Source: SIG291 sp045543455 (GTDB lineage: Bacteria; Bacillota; Clostridia; Lachnospirales; Lachnospiraceae). Taken from it: a DNA stretch of 64,000 bases. Location of the stretch: NCBI GenBank assembly GCA_045543455.1, contig JAZQMK010000042.1:13567-77566 (forward strand). The letters are read 5' to 3'. Under the pieces are notes generated by a model. The model was given only the letters and a program-made list of their open reading frames with translations, was not told the DNA's origin and did no database searches. Shown one piece after another: positions 63,888 to 64,000 of the stretch (the stretch's first letter is position 1; each line of letters begins with the position of its first letter). Both the position numbers and the translations under genes were made by a program.

Positions 63888-64000
63888 ATGAAACAATTTA
63901 TTGAAGAAAGGGCAGTAGATATAGCAACATACATCATTGAAAATGATGCGACAGTGCGTCAGGCTGCAAAACATTTTGGCGTTAGTAAGAGTACCGTACA
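63888..64000 (+). CDS. spoIIID: Sporulation transcription regulator SpoIIID, 3' part outside window
   Basis: The visible 37 residues begin MKQFIEERAVDIATYIIE and contain RQAAKHFGVSKSTV, the helix-turn-helix of SpoIIID. AAGG is spaced 8 bases before the ATG. In Bacillus and Clostridium it controls mother-cell genes after sigma-E activation. The gene runs off the right edge. Confidence 0.9.
   Translation, partial: MKQFIEERAVDIATYIIENDATVRQAAKHFGVSKSTV

Overview
The window is low-GC, densely coded DNA that reads as a chromosomal segment of an anaerobic, spore-forming Clostridia, most likely Lachnospiraceae. The evidence is the clostridial fatty-acid operon built on FabK rather than FabI, the spore genes spmA, spmB and a partial spoIIID, a large Alu-type SRP RNA beside dnaX-ybaB-recR, and several large families that I know mainly from Lachnospiraceae. 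No phage, plasmid, CRISPR or complete insertion sequence was seen.

Layout. 1-6249: a four-gene cluster of unknown function (a large protein cut by the left edge, a degenerate Hsp70-like protein, a TPR-like protein, and a coiled-coil protein with two membrane helices). 6296-9913: valS and a membrane protein. 9914-12301: gene remnants, a solute-binding lipoprotein and a palindromic element. 12305-22900: the fatty-acid synthesis operon fabH-acpP-fabK-fabD-fabG-fabF-accB-fabZ-accC-accDA plus a second FabK-like flavoenzyme. 22889-30061: surface proteins (CapA-like, phosphodiester glycosidase), spmAB, and an ECF sigma factor with an RsgI-like anti-sigma factor. 30364-35251: an unlinked trpB and lipoprotein or membrane genes. 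35393-38962: metG-tatD-rsmA. 39014-42235: small genes, tadA and an O-antigen-ligase-like protein. 42236-43835: SRP RNA followed by about 1.1 kb of nested palindromes. 43836-46922: a 1028-residue membrane protein. 47026-58806: dnaX-ybaB-recR, then a three-gene Wadjet/Mks-like SMC complex and a TPR plus degenerate AAA protein. 58830-64000: transketolase, an LCP-family protein, an acetyltransferase, an acyl-ACP thioesterase and the start of spoIIID.

Two things stand out. First, the 1028-residue protein consists of four successive aquaporin/glycerol-facilitator domains, eight NPA-type motifs in all. It looks like a covalently linked version of the normal aquaporin tetramer, and its odd and even domains carry different pore-filter residues. 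Second, the intergenic DNA holds a family of palindromic elements of 110-140 bp with a cloverleaf or long-hairpin fold. Copies differ by paired changes that keep the stems intact. Some smaller hairpin insertions sit directly before start codons and are flanked by direct repeats that copy the ribosome-binding site.

The JetABC-like complex without a recognisable JetD nuclease, in a housekeeping replication/repair locus, is a third point of interest. All function calls come from reading motifs in the translated sequence; no database search was possible.
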